From: a virus
Reading direction: 5' to 3' (one strand)
IMG/VR virus record: IMGVR_UViG_3300048589_000933
Location: 1-50,782 of that record
Length of the DNA stretch: 50,782 nt
This document shows, piece after piece, positions 50,195 through 50,782 of this stretch. Numbering within the stretch: the stretch's first letter is position 1; the number at the start of each line of letters is the position of its first letter. A program made the translations under genes and the position numbers. The notes under the pieces are model-generated. The model was not told the origin of the DNA, made no database searches, and saw nothing but the letters and a program-made list of their open reading frames with translations.

Positions 50195-50782
50195 ATGAGA
50201 TTCCTGGCCGAACTGCGGCGCCGCAACGTCATACGCATGGCGGGGCTTTACATGGTCGGGGCGTGGTTGGTCATCCAGGTGGCGGCGACGCTGCTGCCCG
50301 TGTTCGACGCGCCTGGTTGGGTGATGAAGGTTCTGGTGGCGGCGCTCGCAATCGGGTTTCTGGCGGCGCTCGTGGTGTCATGGATCTACGAGCTGACGCC
50401 CGCGGGCCTGCAGCGCGAAGTGGACCTGGCGCCAGGCCAGTCCGCCTGGCAGGGCGCAGATCGACGCTTGCGCCGCATCAGCGACCGCTCACCGCAGCCT
50501 TCGGGTGAGCCGCATTTGCCGGCGTCGCAGGCGCGCAGGCAGGAACGGCTGATCATTTTCCTGCTGTTGCTGGCGGTGGGCTACTTCCTTGTCGAGAAGA
50601 TGCTGGTGACGCGATCCGCGTCGCCAACCAGTGCGTCAGGCAGCTCGAATGTGAAAACGATGGTCAGCGGGAAATCGATCGCGGTGCTCGCCTTCGCCGA
50701 TCTCAGCCCTGACCAGAAAAGTGAGTACTTCGCCGACGGCATCAGCGAGGAGATCCTCAACGCGTTGGCCAAGGTCGAGGAT
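50195..50782 (+). CDS. TolB-domain membrane protein (partial)
   Basis: The first 196 residues of a longer protein, cut by the window end. Two N-terminal membrane segments lie at about 13-35 and 45-70 (MAGLYMVGAWLVIQVAATLL and VLVAALAIGFLAALVVSWIY), then a linker, a third membrane segment near 115-135, and a TolB/FlgO-like start (SIAVLAFADLSPDQKSEYFADGISEEILNAL). Proteins of this layout usually continue with tetratricopeptide repeats. They are frequent in Xanthomonadales. Confidence 0.8.
   Translation, partial: MRFLAELRRRNVIRMAGLYMVGAWLVIQVAATLLPVFDAPGWVMKVLVAALAIGFLAALVVSWIYELTPAGLQREVDLAPGQSAWQGADRRLRRISDRSPQPSGEPHLPASQARRQERLIIFLLLLAVGYFLVEKMLVTRSASPTSASGSSNVKTMVSGKSIAVLAFADLSPDQKSEYFADGISEEILNALAKVED

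Noticed and set aside
1-50782. CRISPR array, insertion sequence or toxin-antitoxin/restriction system
   Set aside because: No regular spacer-repeat pattern, transposase motif or recognisable defence gene was seen. The repeats found are iterons, REP-like or the 28-bp type.

Overview
The window is a high-GC gammaproteobacterial chromosome carrying one complete-looking siphovirus prophage of about 43.3 kb. The host resembles the Xanthomonadales: the tRNA-Val(CAC) with its terminator, the REP-like TGTAGGAG...CTCCTACA element, the TolB-type membrane protein at the right edge and the nadM/nadV pair all fit, but this placement is an inference. The prophage sits at the 3' end of a tRNA-Glu(TTC) gene. 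A 16-bp direct repeat, CCCGTGGGGACGCCAC, at 30-45 and 43331-43346 marks attL and attR, and the original tRNA terminator is now just beyond attR.

Left arm (minus strand, about 4-9375): one tightly coupled leftward operon. In transcription order it holds nine small genes, a large ParB-like protein, a diversity-generating retroelement (DGR) and a large serine integrase that ends inside the tRNA. The DGR has two tandem small DUF1566/C-type-lectin target genes, each ending in a variable repeat, and an Avd-like and reverse-transcriptase reading frame that contains the template repeat. Every template/variable difference I can see (15 in one repeat, 14 in the other) falls on a template adenine, the signature of DGR mutagenesis. 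A good sigma70-like promoter with operator half-sites (TGYAAGC) lies upstream of the operon at 9416-9457. The same half-sites surround the CI and Cro promoters.

Switch and early region (9475-16384): a secreted protein, a CI repressor of the LexA/S24 type, Cro, and a mosaic of small genes in both orientations punctuated by three 28-bp repeats. These are followed by a CII-family (CP76) regulator, a CHC2/Toprim primase, a VapE-type helicase and a noncoding iteron array that is the best candidate for the replication origin.

Late region (16385-43274, plus strand): small and large terminase subunits, a Mor-like activator, a gpW-like joiner, and a remarkable single frame joining portal, ClpP-like protease and major capsid protein, with internal Shine-Dalgarno/ATG starts. 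Next come a DUF2190 decoration protein and a terminator. A lysis cassette then lies between head and tail genes: a membrane-anchored PAS protein, a SAR endolysin and spanin-like proteins. After it come head completion, fibre genes, tail terminator, tail tube, gpZ, a 1303-residue tape measure and a tail-tip module. No contractile sheath is seen.

Right flank (43347-50782): host DNA with two small genes, REP-like repeats, an NAD salvage pair (nadM-Nudix and nadV), a REC plus degenerate EAL regulator, tRNA-Val and the start of a TolB-domain membrane protein. Most points of interest are the DGR architecture, the portal-protease-capsid polyprotein, the integrase tail swap on integration, the iteron array, and the PAS protein in the lysis cassette.
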